From NCBI GenBank assembly GCA_964437825.1, contig CAYTIH010000014.1, positions 1 to 49,136 of the forward strand: a stretch of DNA of 49,136 nucleotides. The letters are read 5' to 3'. Under the pieces are notes generated by a model that searched no databases, was not told where the DNA came from, and was given only the letters and a program-made list of their open reading frames with translations. Below, piece by piece: positions 33,684 through 42,358 of the stretch. The translations under genes and the position numbers were made by a program. The stretch comes from JBJFCE01 sp964437825. GTDB taxonomy: Bacteria > Bacillota > Clostridia > Lachnospirales > Lachnospiraceae. Positions within the stretch are counted from its first letter, which is position 1. Every line of letters starts with the position of its first letter.

Positions 33684-35558
33684 TTAGTCCTCCGGTCCGT
33701 CCTGCAGGGAATCGCTATTGGCGGGGATTACTAGAGAGATTGTCGTTCCCTTTCCCGGCATACTGCTGATAAGAAGACCATATCGATTTCCGTAACACAG
33801 CTTGATTCGCTGATTGATATTATATAATCCTATACTGGCTTTGATATTCGGATTTCTAAAAATAATACTGTTACGCAGACTTTGCACCTGCTGCGTTGTC
33901 ATACCGCAGCCGTTGTCGCAGATATCGATATGAAGCTCGTCCTTCGAATAAACATACATCGTAATCTGACCGTCTTTTTCTTTCTCCTCCAATCCGTGTA
34001 AAATCGCGTTTTCGACAATGGGCTGCAGCAAAAGCGGCAGGATATGATAATCCTCAAGTACAATGCCGTCCTCCACCTCCAGTTTATAATTTATCCGGTC
34101 ACCAAAGCGAAGCTTTTGAATCTTGATGTAGTTTTCAATATGATCCAGCTCACTCTTTAAGGTGGTGGAAGCCGTCCCGGTATTTTCCAGCACATAACGA
34201 AGGGACTTTCCAAGCAGCTTAATAGAGGTCGCAACATCCCTGTTTCCCGCCGTAAAAGCATTCATTCGGATTGTCTCCAGAGTATTATACAGAAAATGCG
34301 GATTGATCTGGCTGGCAAGCATCTTAAATTCCATTTCCTGCTGCTTATTTTTCAGATCCTTTTCACTGCTCTGGGCCTGATACATCGCCGCGTCCTTTTC
34401 CTGGATTTTTTCCACCATGGCCTGCAGATCCGCAAAGGCTTCGGAAAGCTCATCCTGTCCGCGAAAGTCCGGAACAATGTTATAATCCCCCCTGCTTGCC
34501 TTATGCATCTCATTACGCAGCGCATCCACACGCTCGGAAAAGTAATTGGTATATAAAATAATCATGATACCGGGGAGCACCAGCGCCGCAATAACAATCA
34601 GCAGACAGATCATGGTAATATGCCTGATATTGTGATAGGCTTCCTTATCCAACGTGCAGATATATAACCGCGACTTTGACTGATACATATTTAGGGTCAC
34701 AATATCCGTAATATACCTTTCCCCGTCAATGACCATATCGCCTTCGTAAGCAAAGTGCTGATTATCGTAATCAATATCCAGATACATCTCCGTTCCGTAG
34801 CGGGTTCTGTCGGACGCATAGACAATCAGATCGTCATCAATACCGACCACCGTCTCATACTCACTGTTCTCCACCCGGGTTCTCAAATAATTGTCGCTGA
34901 TTTTAATGACCAGCACCGCATGATACTCCGAATTCAGCAGCGAAATTCTCCGGACAAGACATAAATTGAAATAACTGTTTCCATATATATCCTTTCGTTC
35001 CATGGGCATCCAGAATATATCCGCCTGATTTACTGCCTGCTTATACCAATCAGTATCCCGGATCTCACTGCCCGCATACTGAAAAAGGCGGTAATCCGTA
35101 ATGGTAGGATTATCCGTATAAATCGTAAGCTCCTCAATTTCGGCATAGTTATAGATATAGCTGCTGCCGTCGAGGTATGTGTCCGCTTCTCTTCGAAAAC
35201 TGTCATGATCCCGATAACGGGTTCCCAAAATCTCAACGGCACGGTCATCCCCGCTGATATTTTCCGAAATATTATAAATTTGTGTCGTGATTTCAAAAAA
35301 TATCGCCTTTACCCTCAGATTATCGGCGGCTACAAGGTCCATATTGTAATCCTTCAATAGCCGGTGTGTATTGGTCACAAGAAAAATCCCCAGAATTGCA
35401 ATCGGTATACAGAGCGCCACAAGATAGGTGGCATACAATTGCTTTTTAATACTTCTGGAGCCGAACAGTTTCTGTATGATTGCAGAGCTGACTCCGGTTT
35501 TTTCATATTGGTTATTGGTTTGATCAGGATCTTTTTTACGCTGTCTTTTGCTTTTCAC
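33684..35558 (-). CDS. YesM-type sensor histidine kinase
   Basis: 624 residues. First helix about 41-63; an extracytoplasmic sensor domain of about 250 residues; second helix about 314-337; HAMP-like region; His_kinase motif ASQINPHFLYNTLE with H421; N-box VENAILHG (N517); ATP-binding DNGCGM (548-553) and a final GKGTTISLVIP. The start is GTG at 35556-35558 with GGAGG 6 bases upstream. The family senses sugars or cell-surface cues and phosphorylates a YesN regulator; the likely partner is the gene at 20466-22025, not adjacent and on the other strand. It lies between the surface-protein and alpha-xylosidase genes. Confidence 0.92.
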   Translation of the reverse strand: MKSKRQRKKDPDQTNNQYEKTGVSSAIIQKLFGSRSIKKQLYATYLVALCIPIAILGIFLVTNTHRLLKDYNMDLVAADNLRVKAIFFEITTQIYNISENISGDDRAVEILGTRYRDHDSFRREADTYLDGSSYIYNYAEIEELTIYTDNPTITDYRLFQYAGSEIRDTDWYKQAVNQADIFWMPMERKDIYGNSYFNLCLVRRISLLNSEYHAVLVIKISDNYLRTRVENSEYETVVGIDDDLIVYASDRTRYGTEMYLDIDYDNQHFAYEGDMVIDGERYITDIVTLNMYQSKSRLYICTLDKEAYHNIRHITMICLLIVIAALVLPGIMIILYTNYFSERVDALRNEMHKASRGDYNIVPDFRGQDELSEAFADLQAMVEKIQEKDAAMYQAQSSEKDLKNKQQEMEFKMLASQINPHFLYNTLETIRMNAFTAGNRDVATSIKLLGKSLRYVLENTGTASTTLKSELDHIENYIKIQKLRFGDRINYKLEVEDGIVLEDYHILPLLLQPIVENAILHGLEEKEKDGQITMYVYSKDELHIDICDNGCGMTTQQVQSLRNSIIFRNPNIKASIGLYNINQRIKLCYGNRYGLLISSMPGKGTTISLVIPANSDSLQDGPED

Positions 35559-35903
35559 ACGAATCCTCCATGTCAGAGCGGTTTACTGCGATGACGCTCG
35601 ATGACATACAACAATTATATTTTATGATACCAACTGCTTTTCCAAAAAGAAACCCTATCCTCATAAAATTTGAGAAAATAGTGCCGGATTTTAACACTAT
35701 ATTGTCAAAATCTGAGTTTATCCATAAAAATAACTGGAATAAATCATGTAGTCATTTCGAAAATAATTCATTATAATAAATTCATCATGAGTTTAGTGAT
35801 CCGTCCGAAACAGCCTGTCTGATTTTCGATTGTTATCATGAAATGATACCGGACGGTTTTCGTACGGAACTTATAATTATAAGTAAGATAGGAGGTAACT
35901 GCC
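35559..35903. promoter_or_regulatory. Divergent regulatory region between kinase and alpha-xylosidase genes
   Basis: No credible gene; the short open frame at 35570-35776 is A/T-rich and lacks a ribosome site. It contains a palindrome TATCAT-GAA-ATGATA (35834-35848), an outer pair CCGTCCG (35801-35807) / CGGACGG (35850-35856) that encloses it, and a -10-like TATAAT near 35872, about 30 bases before the GH31 start, lacking a clear -35. The nested symmetry is a candidate binding site for the YesN-type activator. Confidence 0.45.
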
Positions 35904-38246
35904 ATGAAATTCAGCAACGGATGCTGGCTTCAGAAAGAAGGAATCGAATGCTTTGCACCACAGCAGGTTTACTTTACCAAAATCGAAGAAAATAAAGTAA
36001 CCCTGTGCGCACCCACCAACCGTATCAATCACAGAGGTGATACTTTGGGCTATGTAAATCTGACCCTGATCATTACCTCGCCTGCGCCGGAGATTATTCG
36101 TCTCCAGACCTATCATCATATGGGAATCCTGAACAGAGGACCGCACTTTGAGCTTGAATTAAACGAAGCGCTGCCCCTTGACGTTACCGATTCCGAGGAT
36201 GCCATCATCGTAAAAAGCGGTACTTTATCCCTGGAAATCACCAAGAAAAACTGGTCCATGACCTATAAACGCGGCGATGAGGTGATCACCAAATCTTCGG
36301 GACGTGACCTTGCCTGCATGAAAACATCCTGGAGAGGGCTTGCTTATGACAATGCCGCCGATACGGAAAATACCTACATGCGCCAGCAGTTATCCCTTGG
36401 CGTCGGCGAACTGATCTACGGTCTTGGCGAGCGCTTTACACCTTATACCAAGAACGGACAGACCGTGGATATCTGGAATGCCGACGGCGGCACCAGCACG
36501 GAACAGTCCTATAAGAATATTCCGTTCTATCTGTCCAATAAAGGCTATGGTATTCTCGTAAATCATCCGGAAAAGGTTTCTTTTGAAATCGCTACCGAAA
36601 TGGTAACACGTTCCGCTTTCTCCGTGGAGGGCGGATATCTGGATTATTTCTTTATCAACGGACCTACCATGAAGGATACGCTGGTTCACTATACCGACCT
36701 GACCGGAAAGCCATCGCTTCCGGCACCCTGGACCTTTGGTTTGTGGCTGTCCACCTCCTTTACCACCAACTATGATGAAGACACCGTAATGAGCTTTGTA
36801 GACGGTATGCTTGACCGCGGTATTCCGCTTCGTACCTTCCATTTTGACTGCTTCTGGATGAAAGAATTCCACTGGAGCAACTTTATCTGGGATGATCGTG
36901 TATTCCCGGATCCGGAAGGTATGTTAAAGAGAATTAAGGCAAAGGGACTAAATATCTGCGTATGGATTAACTCCTATATCGGTCAGGAATCCGAACTGTT
37001 TACCGAGGGCTGCGAAAAAGGATACTTTATAAAACGTACCAACGGCGATACCTGGCAGTGGGATATGTGGCAGCCCGGCATGGCTATTGTAGATTTTACG
37101 AATCCTGATGCGTATCAGTGGTATCAGAGCCAGCTGGAAAAATTACTGGATATGGGCGTTGACTGCTTCAAAACAGACTTCGGTGAAAGAATCCCGACAG
37201 AAGGGGTTGTATATTTCGACGGTTCCGATCCTAAGAAGATGCATAATTATTATACTTATCTTTATAATAAGTGCGTTCATGAATTGCTGGAAAGAAAACG
37301 CGGAAAAGGTCAGGCCGTTCTGTTTGCACGTTCTGCAACCGTAGGCGGTCAGAAATTCCCCGTACACTGGGGCGGAGACTGCTGGAGTGATTATGAATCC
37401 ATGGAAGAAAGCCTTCGCGGCGGTCTGTCCTTATGTATGTCCGGCTTCGGCTTCTGGGCACACGATATCGGCGGATTCGAAAATACTTCTACCGCGGATG
37501 TATACAAACGCTGGGTTGCATTCGGACTTCTGTCCTCCCACAGCCGTCTGCACGGAAGCTCATCCTACCGTGTACCCTGGGTTTATGATGACGAAGCGGT
37601 AGATGTGCTGCGTTACTTTACGAAATTAAAAGCAAAGATCATGCCCTATTTGTATAAAACCGCAATTCAGGCAAACCAGACAGGTATTCCCTGCATGAGG
37701 GCAATGGTTCTTGAATATACCGAGGATAAGACCTGCCATTACCTTGATAAGCAGTATATGCTTGGCGACAGTCTCTTAGTTGCTCCGATCTTTAATGATC
37801 AGGGCATCGCAGAATATTATCTGCCAAAGGGAACCTGGACAAACTTCTTTACCGGCGAGGTTGTCAACGGCGGTCAGTGGATCACCGAAAAGCATGGTTA
37901 TCTGAGCATTCCTCTGATGGTGCGCGAAAATTCTATCGTAGCGCTTGGCGCTCATGACGATAAGCCCGATTATGATTATGCGGACGGTGCGGAGCTTCGT
38001 ATTTACAGTCTGGCAGACGGCAGCGAAGCCTCTGCCGAAATCTACGGCATGGACAATCAGGTCGCTCTGAGGGCAAAGGCTGTTAAGAATGGCAGTCAGA
38101 TCAGGATTAACGTGGATGCTGCCAAGACTTGTTCCGTCCGCCTTGTAAATGTAAAGGCTTCAGAGGTAACCGGCGCATCTCTGTGCGTGGACGGCAACGA
38201 TACGGTTCTGACAGACTGCGGTACGGAAATCATTGTGACATTATAA
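35904..38246 (+). CDS. yicI: Alpha-xylosidase, GH31, YicI-like
   Basis: 780 residues, no signal peptide, so cytoplasmic. Releases alpha-linked xylose from the non-reducing end of xyloglucan oligosaccharides (isoprimeverose-type). The match to E. coli YicI is clear by motif: CFKTDFGERIPTEGVVYFDGSDP with nucleophile D425; HWGGDCWSDYESMEESLRGG with acid/base D492; CMSGFGFWAHDIGGFENT; LLSSHSRLHGSSSYRVPW. The length is near the family's 770. The ATG at 35904 has TAGGAGG 7 bases upstream. Transcribed away from the kinase gene; ends at a bidirectional terminator. Confidence 0.93.
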   Translation: MKFSNGCWLQKEGIECFAPQQVYFTKIEENKVTLCAPTNRINHRGDTLGYVNLTLIITSPAPEIIRLQTYHHMGILNRGPHFELELNEALPLDVTDSEDAIIVKSGTLSLEITKKNWSMTYKRGDEVITKSSGRDLACMKTSWRGLAYDNAADTENTYMRQQLSLGVGELIYGLGERFTPYTKNGQTVDIWNADGGTSTEQSYKNIPFYLSNKGYGILVNHPEKVSFEIATEMVTRSAFSVEGGYLDYFFINGPTMKDTLVHYTDLTGKPSLPAPWTFGLWLSTSFTTNYDEDTVMSFVDGMLDRGIPLRTFHFDCFWMKEFHWSNFIWDDRVFPDPEGMLKRIKAKGLNICVWINSYIGQESELFTEGCEKGYFIKRTNGDTWQWDMWQPGMAIVDFTNPDAYQWYQSQLEKLLDMGVDCFKTDFGERIPTEGVVYFDGSDPKKMHNYYTYLYNKCVHELLERKRGKGQAVLFARSATVGGQKFPVHWGGDCWSDYESMEESLRGGLSLCMSGFGFWAHDIGGFENTSTADVYKRWVAFGLLSSHSRLHGSSSYRVPWVYDDEAVDVLRYFTKLKAKIMPYLYKTAIQANQTGIPCMRAMVLEYTEDKTCHYLDKQYMLGDSLLVAPIFNDQGIAEYYLPKGTWTNFFTGEVVNGGQWITEKHGYLSIPLMVRENSIVALGAHDDKPDYDYADGAELRIYSLADGSEASAEIYGMDNQVALRAKAVKNGSQIRINVDAAKTCSVRLVNVKASEVTGASLCVDGNDTVLTDCGTEIIVTL

Positions 38247-38254
38247 GAATTTAT

Positions 38255-38294
38255 AAAAAAAGAAGCTGCGCTCACTCGCCCAGCTTCTTTTTTT
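38255..38294. terminator. Bidirectional terminator between GH31 and exporter genes
   Basis: A 14-bp stem AAAAAAAGAAGCTG (38255-38268) / CAGCTTCTTTTTTT (38281-38294). The last codons and stop of the minus-strand permease gene lie inside the hairpin. Confidence 0.88.
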
Positions 38295-38997
38295 CATACA
38301 ATTTCACAGAAACGGCGCCTGACAGGACATATACGAAAAGAGCCGCCGGCGGAATGCCCCACTTGCATTTATCTGCAAAATCAGAATGCACAGCCAGAAA
38401 ATCCAGCAGGTTCTCGATCGTAAGTCTGTCAAATACGGTCAGATCTCCGAACATGATATAAACCAGAAATGCAAAAAATACGAAAACAATCAAAAGTATT
38501 CTGATATTTTCACCGGCGCGGACGCCGAATCTTGCATAAAAAGGAAATTCCACTGCAGGAATCATCAAAAACAATCCGGTAACTGCCGGAAGGTAAGGCA
38601 GTAATTTCCGGTTCACTGCGTCAAGCAGCGGGATACCGGTAAGCTTCTGCGCAAGCAGAAAGGCAAGCATCGCAATCAGCATAGTAAATAGTAAGAGCAG
38701 TCCCAAAAGTACATATTTCGCCATAATATAGCGGGCTTTTCCAATCGGTAATCCCCTCATATAGGCTTCCGCATTTTTTCCCTCATCGGTTCGAAAAATC
38801 GCTTTAGAAACGACGCTGATCAAAATCAGGTAAAGTATTATAATATAAGCCGATAACAGCAGAACAACAATGCCTTCCAAAAGCTCCTGTCCGGGCAAAA
38901 GCTGCGCAATCAGTATCACCGGAAATACGGCTGCTGCCATAATAAGATACCACACCGTTTTGGCACAGACAAAGTCCTTATACATAAAACCGATCAT
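38272..38997 (-). CDS. ABC-2 type membrane protein of the exporter operon (second permease)
   Basis: 241 residues, about six helices: MIGFMYKDFVCAKTVWYLIMAAAVFPVIL at the start, FLMIPAVEFPFYARFGVRAGENIRILL in the middle, LYEKKKLGE at the end. The ATG overlaps the previous gene by 4 bases, and AAGAAGG lies upstream. With the 270-residue permease it probably forms a heterodimeric ABC-2 channel. The substrate is unknown. Its stop lies in the shared terminator hairpin. Confidence 0.82.
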   Translation of the reverse strand: MIGFMYKDFVCAKTVWYLIMAAAVFPVILIAQLLPGQELLEGIVVLLLSAYIIILYLILISVVSKAIFRTDEGKNAEAYMRGLPIGKARYIMAKYVLLGLLLLFTMLIAMLAFLLAQKLTGIPLLDAVNRKLLPYLPAVTGLFLMIPAVEFPFYARFGVRAGENIRILLIVFVFFAFLVYIMFGDLTVFDRLTIENLLDFLAVHSDFADKCKWGIPPAALFVYVLSGAVSVKLYEKKKLGE

Positions 38998-39806
38998 TGG
39001 ATTACCTTCTTTCTTTTGGAAATAATCGTTTTTTTACATATGCTGTCTTGCTTTTTCTTCCTTCTGTAAATCAGACATGACAACGCAAAGGATATGATCC
39101 CGATTCCTAAAACGCCAAGGAAGAAAAAGAAAATATCTTCTCTAAAGCATCGGTCAATCTTGTTTAAAATGCCGAAAACAAAAGCATCTATATTCTCAAT
39201 CCTGTCGGCACGACTGATTACGAAGAAGGCAATCATAAAATAGCCAATGATCAATGGCAGTAACAAAATATTATCCGCATGTTTTCCGCCAAAGTAATAA
39301 AACAATGGCATTACCAGCATAATATATATCAAAATAATACAGAAGATACTGCACGTATACCCTAAAATCATTGACAAGGAATACTCCGGCGTTGCAAGTG
39401 AAACCATGAAACCGGTAAATGCGGAGCTAACAATCCCTATCCCTGACAACATCAGGAGCGTAAGATATCTTGCCGTCACAGTTTCTCTTTCGGTTACGGG
39501 AAGCGTTCCCAATACCTTCCCAAAGCCCGCTTTATCATCCTCTTTAAAGCATTCTTTTATCATGGATAGGAATGCCATCGGAATGATCAATACCATCAAT
39601 ATGGCTCCTTTATATACGGCAAAAAACGCTTCCTCTCCAATGGAGTCAAACTCCATGGAGTTTGACTCCATGAAACGAGCGATATTTCCGTATCTGCAGC
39701 TAAGCATAAATAGAATGCCGAGTACCATAATACCGACGGATACCGCAAAAAAAACCCACAATGATTTTTTCAGAATATACAAATCCTTAATAATCAGACC
39801 TTTCAT
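38994..39806 (-). CDS. ABC-2 type membrane protein of the exporter operon (first permease)
   Basis: 270 residues from the ATG at 39806 (MKGLIIKDLYILKKSLW), the usual beginning of this permease group; GTG at 39815 is in frame and lies nearer to the AAAGGA site. About six helices and a basic C-terminal tail (RRKKKQDSICKKTIISKRKK). It starts just after the ATPase gene. An in-frame 32-bp perfect palindrome at 39640-39671 encodes an MESNSMEFDS stretch in a loop after the first helix. Confidence 0.82.
   Translation of the reverse strand: MKGLIIKDLYILKKSLWVFFAVSVGIMVLGILFMLSCRYGNIARFMESNSMEFDSIGEEAFFAVYKGAILMVLIIPMAFLSMIKECFKEDDKAGFGKVLGTLPVTERETVTARYLTLLMLSGIGIVSSAFTGFMVSLATPEYSLSMILGYTCSIFCIILIYIMLVMPLFYYFGGKHADNILLLPLIIGYFMIAFFVISRADRIENIDAFVFGILNKIDRCFREDIFFFFLGVLGIGIISFALSCLIYRRKKKQDSICKKTIISKRKKVIQ
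39640..39671. repeat. Perfect 32-bp palindrome inside a permease gene
   Basis: The sequence equals its own reverse complement with no spacer; the centre is between 39655 and 39656. Each half contains TGGAGT and AACTCCA elements. It is read as the polar loop MESNSMEFDS in the first ABC-2 permease. Confidence 0.9.
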
Positions 39807-39822
39807 CCCAAGCACATCCTTT

Positions 39823-40692
39823 TTAAGCGATTTCTGTCTTTCCCGCTACATAATAAAGCATAATTTCCTCAAGCGAAGCCGGTTCCATCATCAGTTCCGG
39901 ATATTTCCGCATACATTCTTTCGGATTACGAACCAGTACCTGTGCTCCGTAAGTGGATTTCTTGATCCCTACAATATCCTCTTGACGAAGCAATTCCACA
40001 TCCTGCTTTCTGCACTTAATCATGCCATGATTTTCCAAAATGGCATCTTTATTGTCGGAAAGCAGTATCCTTCCTCTGTCTATAAAAGTAATTTCATCGG
40101 CAATTCTTTCCAGATCTCCAATGATATGCGAAGAAAGCAATATGGTATGATTTTCCTGTTCTACATATTCCTGAAAAATATCCAGAATTTCATTTCTGAC
40201 AATCGGGTCAAGTCCGCTGGTAGGTTCATCCATAATCAAAAGCTCCGCTTGATGAGAAAGCGCTGCGGCAATCTGAAGCTTCATCCGCATTCCTCTGGAA
40301 AAGCTCCCGCATTTTTTATGTAACGGAAGCGCAAATCTCTCCATATATTGGAAGAATGCTTCCTGCTGCCATTCCTGATACACCTGCTTCATCATGCGGT
40401 TTAGCTGACGCGGCGTCATATTATTATGATAGCCCATTTCATCAAATACAACTCCGACCCGTTCCTTGATCCGGCGCTGATCCTTCACATGATCCAGACC
40501 AAATACACTGATCCTGCCGCTTTCCGGCTTTATAATATCCAATATGGAATAAATCGTCGTTGTTTTACCGGCGCCGTTTTGTCCGATAAATCCCATAATA
40601 CTGCCTTTGGGCAGCTGAAATGATACATTTTTCAGTTCAAAACCATCATACTTTTTGATTAAGCCGTCAATTTCTAACACATTTTCCATCAT
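39823..40692 (-). CDS. ABC exporter ATP-binding protein
   Basis: 289 residues. Walker A GQNGAGKTT (about 37-45), a divergent signature SFSRGMRMKLQIAAAL in place of LSGGQ, Walker B LLIMDEPTSGLDP and the switch histidine in ILLSSHIIGD. This is the YtrB/BcrA-like exporter ATPase type. The ATG at 40692 has GGAGAC upstream. It follows the GntR gene by 90 bases and precedes the two permeases by 7 bases. The likely role is efflux or defence against a membrane-active compound; nothing visible names the compound. Confidence 0.9.
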   Translation of the reverse strand: MMENVLEIDGLIKKYDGFELKNVSFQLPKGSIMGFIGQNGAGKTTTIYSILDIIKPESGRISVFGLDHVKDQRRIKERVGVVFDEMGYHNNMTPRQLNRMMKQVYQEWQQEAFFQYMERFALPLHKKCGSFSRGMRMKLQIAAALSHQAELLIMDEPTSGLDPIVRNEILDIFQEYVEQENHTILLSSHIIGDLERIADEITFIDRGRILLSDNKDAILENHGMIKCRKQDVELLRQEDIVGIKKSTYGAQVLVRNPKECMRKYPELMMEPASLEEIMLYYVAGKTEIA

Positions 40693-40781
40693 GCTGTCTC
40701 CATTTCAAATCAGTAATTCTACATTTCAAAGCAAGTAATTCTGCAGGAACGTATTTGGTAAGCTGCAGGCTGATCATACCG

Positions 40782-41168
40782 TTACTTTCCGTCCTTTTGT
40801 TCCTCATACAAAAGCTCCAGCGTACTTTCCAGCTCATGAAAAGACAATCCTGCCAGCTTTGCCTTCATGCATGCCTGCTCCAGTAAAGCTTCGATCTGGC
40901 AGCGCAGCTCTTCTTTCATAAGCTCCTTATTGGCCGCTTTCACAAAGCTGCCTTTACCCGTATAGGATTCGATAAATCCATCCCTTTCCAGATCTTCATA
41001 CGCTCTTTTGGTTGTAATAATGCTGATTCGCAGATCCTTTGCCAGACTTCTCATAGAAGGAAGCATTTCTCCCTCCTTCAGCGTCCCGTTCAATATCATT
41101 TCTTTGATCTGATCGGTAATCTGTCCATAAATCGGTTTGGAACTGTTATTGCTGATAATAATATCCAT
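40782..41168 (-). CDS. GntR-family repressor, YtrA-like
   Basis: 128 residues from the ATG at 41168 (MDIIISNNSSKPIYGQI), with AGAGGAAAT before it. Winged helix about residues 10-76 with the family pattern MLPSMRSLAKDLRISIITTKRAYEDLERDGFIESYTGKGSFV, followed by a short helical C-terminus, the small YtrA form without an effector domain. It leads the exporter operon and is almost certainly autoregulating through the palindrome at 41253-41285. Confidence 0.9.
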   Translation of the reverse strand: MDIIISNNSSKPIYGQITDQIKEMILNGTLKEGEMLPSMRSLAKDLRISIITTKRAYEDLERDGFIESYTGKGSFVKAANKELMKEELRCQIEALLEQACMKAKLAGLSFHELESTLELLYEEQKDGK

Positions 41169-41252
41169 ATTTCCTCTTTTCATGCCTGATGCTGTAACTG
41201 TAAGGACTGACCCTGCTCCTGCCCCTTGGCCGTTTTACATACATAAAAAGAT

Positions 41253-41306
41253 GATATTGTGTATATATAATATATATACAATATCACCCGGAATCACGCT
41301 TGTCAA
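41253..41306 (-). promoter_or_regulatory. Promoter and palindromic operator of the GntR-exporter operon
   Basis: Minus strand: TTGACA (41301-41306), 17 bases, TATTGT (41278-41283). A 33-bp near-perfect palindrome with ends GATATTGT and ACAATATC (41253-41285) covers the -10 box and the start point. Operators of YtrA-type regulators are A/T-rich palindromes placed like this. Confidence 0.8.
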
Positions 41307-41376
41307 CATATCGATGTTACTTTGTAATAAGCTTTGACAATAAGCACAGTTTTTGCTTAATGATAAGAACTGAATT

Positions 41377-42348
41377 TTATTTCGCCTTTATTTTTCGATG
41401 CTGTCTGCGAAGCTCCCTCGCCTTTTCCTGCCTGCTGCGAATGTCCTCTGCCTGCGCTTCGTCAATGAGCTTTAAGGTTTTTACGACATAAACCTGATCG
41501 CCTTCCGTATGTTTCATACGGACTTTTCCTTTTATATAACCGTGTTTACCGCAGAAAGCCAGACAATAATAATGCTTTCCGTTGGGCGTAAACCACCTGA
41601 TTTTTTTCCGGCAGTTTCTGCCGCAGATATAACACTTGGTTCCGGAAACTTCTTTATCCTCCATTGCCGCCTGTTTATTTGGAAATTCTCTGGAGATATA
41701 TTTTGTATAGGTATCAAAGGTAACATGAATTTCTTTTTTTCTATTCTCCGGAATATGATACACATCATAGGAAATCTTCTGAAGGATACTCTGTGCAAAA
41801 GGCTCTTCGGAAATACGCCGAAGCACCTTCGCCGTATAATAGGCATCCGCAAAGGCCCTGTGAAAAGGAATATCCATCTCAATATGCAATGCGTCCACAG
41901 CCGTATTCAACGCCCTTCTTTTTTTGGGATCTTCACTGTCATAGGCAAGCGCATACAGCTTCTGAACATCCAAAAAAGGAATCGGCCCCTCGGAAAGAGG
42001 CGGAAAGCCGAAATACTCCATATTCCGCTGAAGCTCCGTTAGGTCCAGAGGCCCCCAGGTTCCAAACAGATAGTCCTCACCGCACCATTTTTGAAAATAT
42101 CTCATAACAGCCGGAAATTTCTGCTCTCTTTTCAGTTCCCGCATACTGATATGAATAATGTCCTGCGTAATTCCATGCATGGTGTGGTAAACAGTAGGAC
42201 GGATCAGTCTGGAAAACTCCCCGATCTTTTCAAATCTGCTATTTAATTTGATTGCACCGATTTCGATGATTTCGAATGGCAGCCGCGGATCTTCACAGGA
42301 TTTTCGGTCTGCCTGATTCCATTCCAGATCAAAAATAATATAATTCAT
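41377..42348 (-). CDS. DEDDh 3'-5' exonuclease with C-terminal zinc-finger-like region
   Basis: 323 residues from the ATG at 42348, GGAAAG upstream. The DnaQ-like domain has D7 and E9 in FDLEW, D102 in GPLDL and H163/D168 in HRAFADA, the full DEDDh set. The C-terminal 120 residues hold CYICGRNC and CLAFCGKHG, a probable four-cysteine metal site, and a strongly basic end (RRQHRKIKAK). An RNase/DNase of the exonuclease III/KapD type is likely; the exact substrate is unknown. It starts 10 bases after the DHHW gene stop, so the two share a transcript although their roles differ. Confidence 0.85.
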   Translation of the reverse strand: MNYIIFDLEWNQADRKSCEDPRLPFEIIEIGAIKLNSRFEKIGEFSRLIRPTVYHTMHGITQDIIHISMRELKREQKFPAVMRYFQKWCGEDYLFGTWGPLDLTELQRNMEYFGFPPLSEGPIPFLDVQKLYALAYDSEDPKKRRALNTAVDALHIEMDIPFHRAFADAYYTAKVLRRISEEPFAQSILQKISYDVYHIPENRKKEIHVTFDTYTKYISREFPNKQAAMEDKEVSGTKCYICGRNCRKKIRWFTPNGKHYYCLAFCGKHGYIKGKVRMKHTEGDQVYVVKTLKLIDEAQAEDIRSRQEKARELRRQHRKIKAK

Positions 42349-42358
42349 AGATTCTTTC

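Noticed and set aside
35570..35776. Open frame of 68 codons between kinase and GH31 genes
   Set aside because: No ribosome site, A/T-driven composition, and it lies in the divergent control region.
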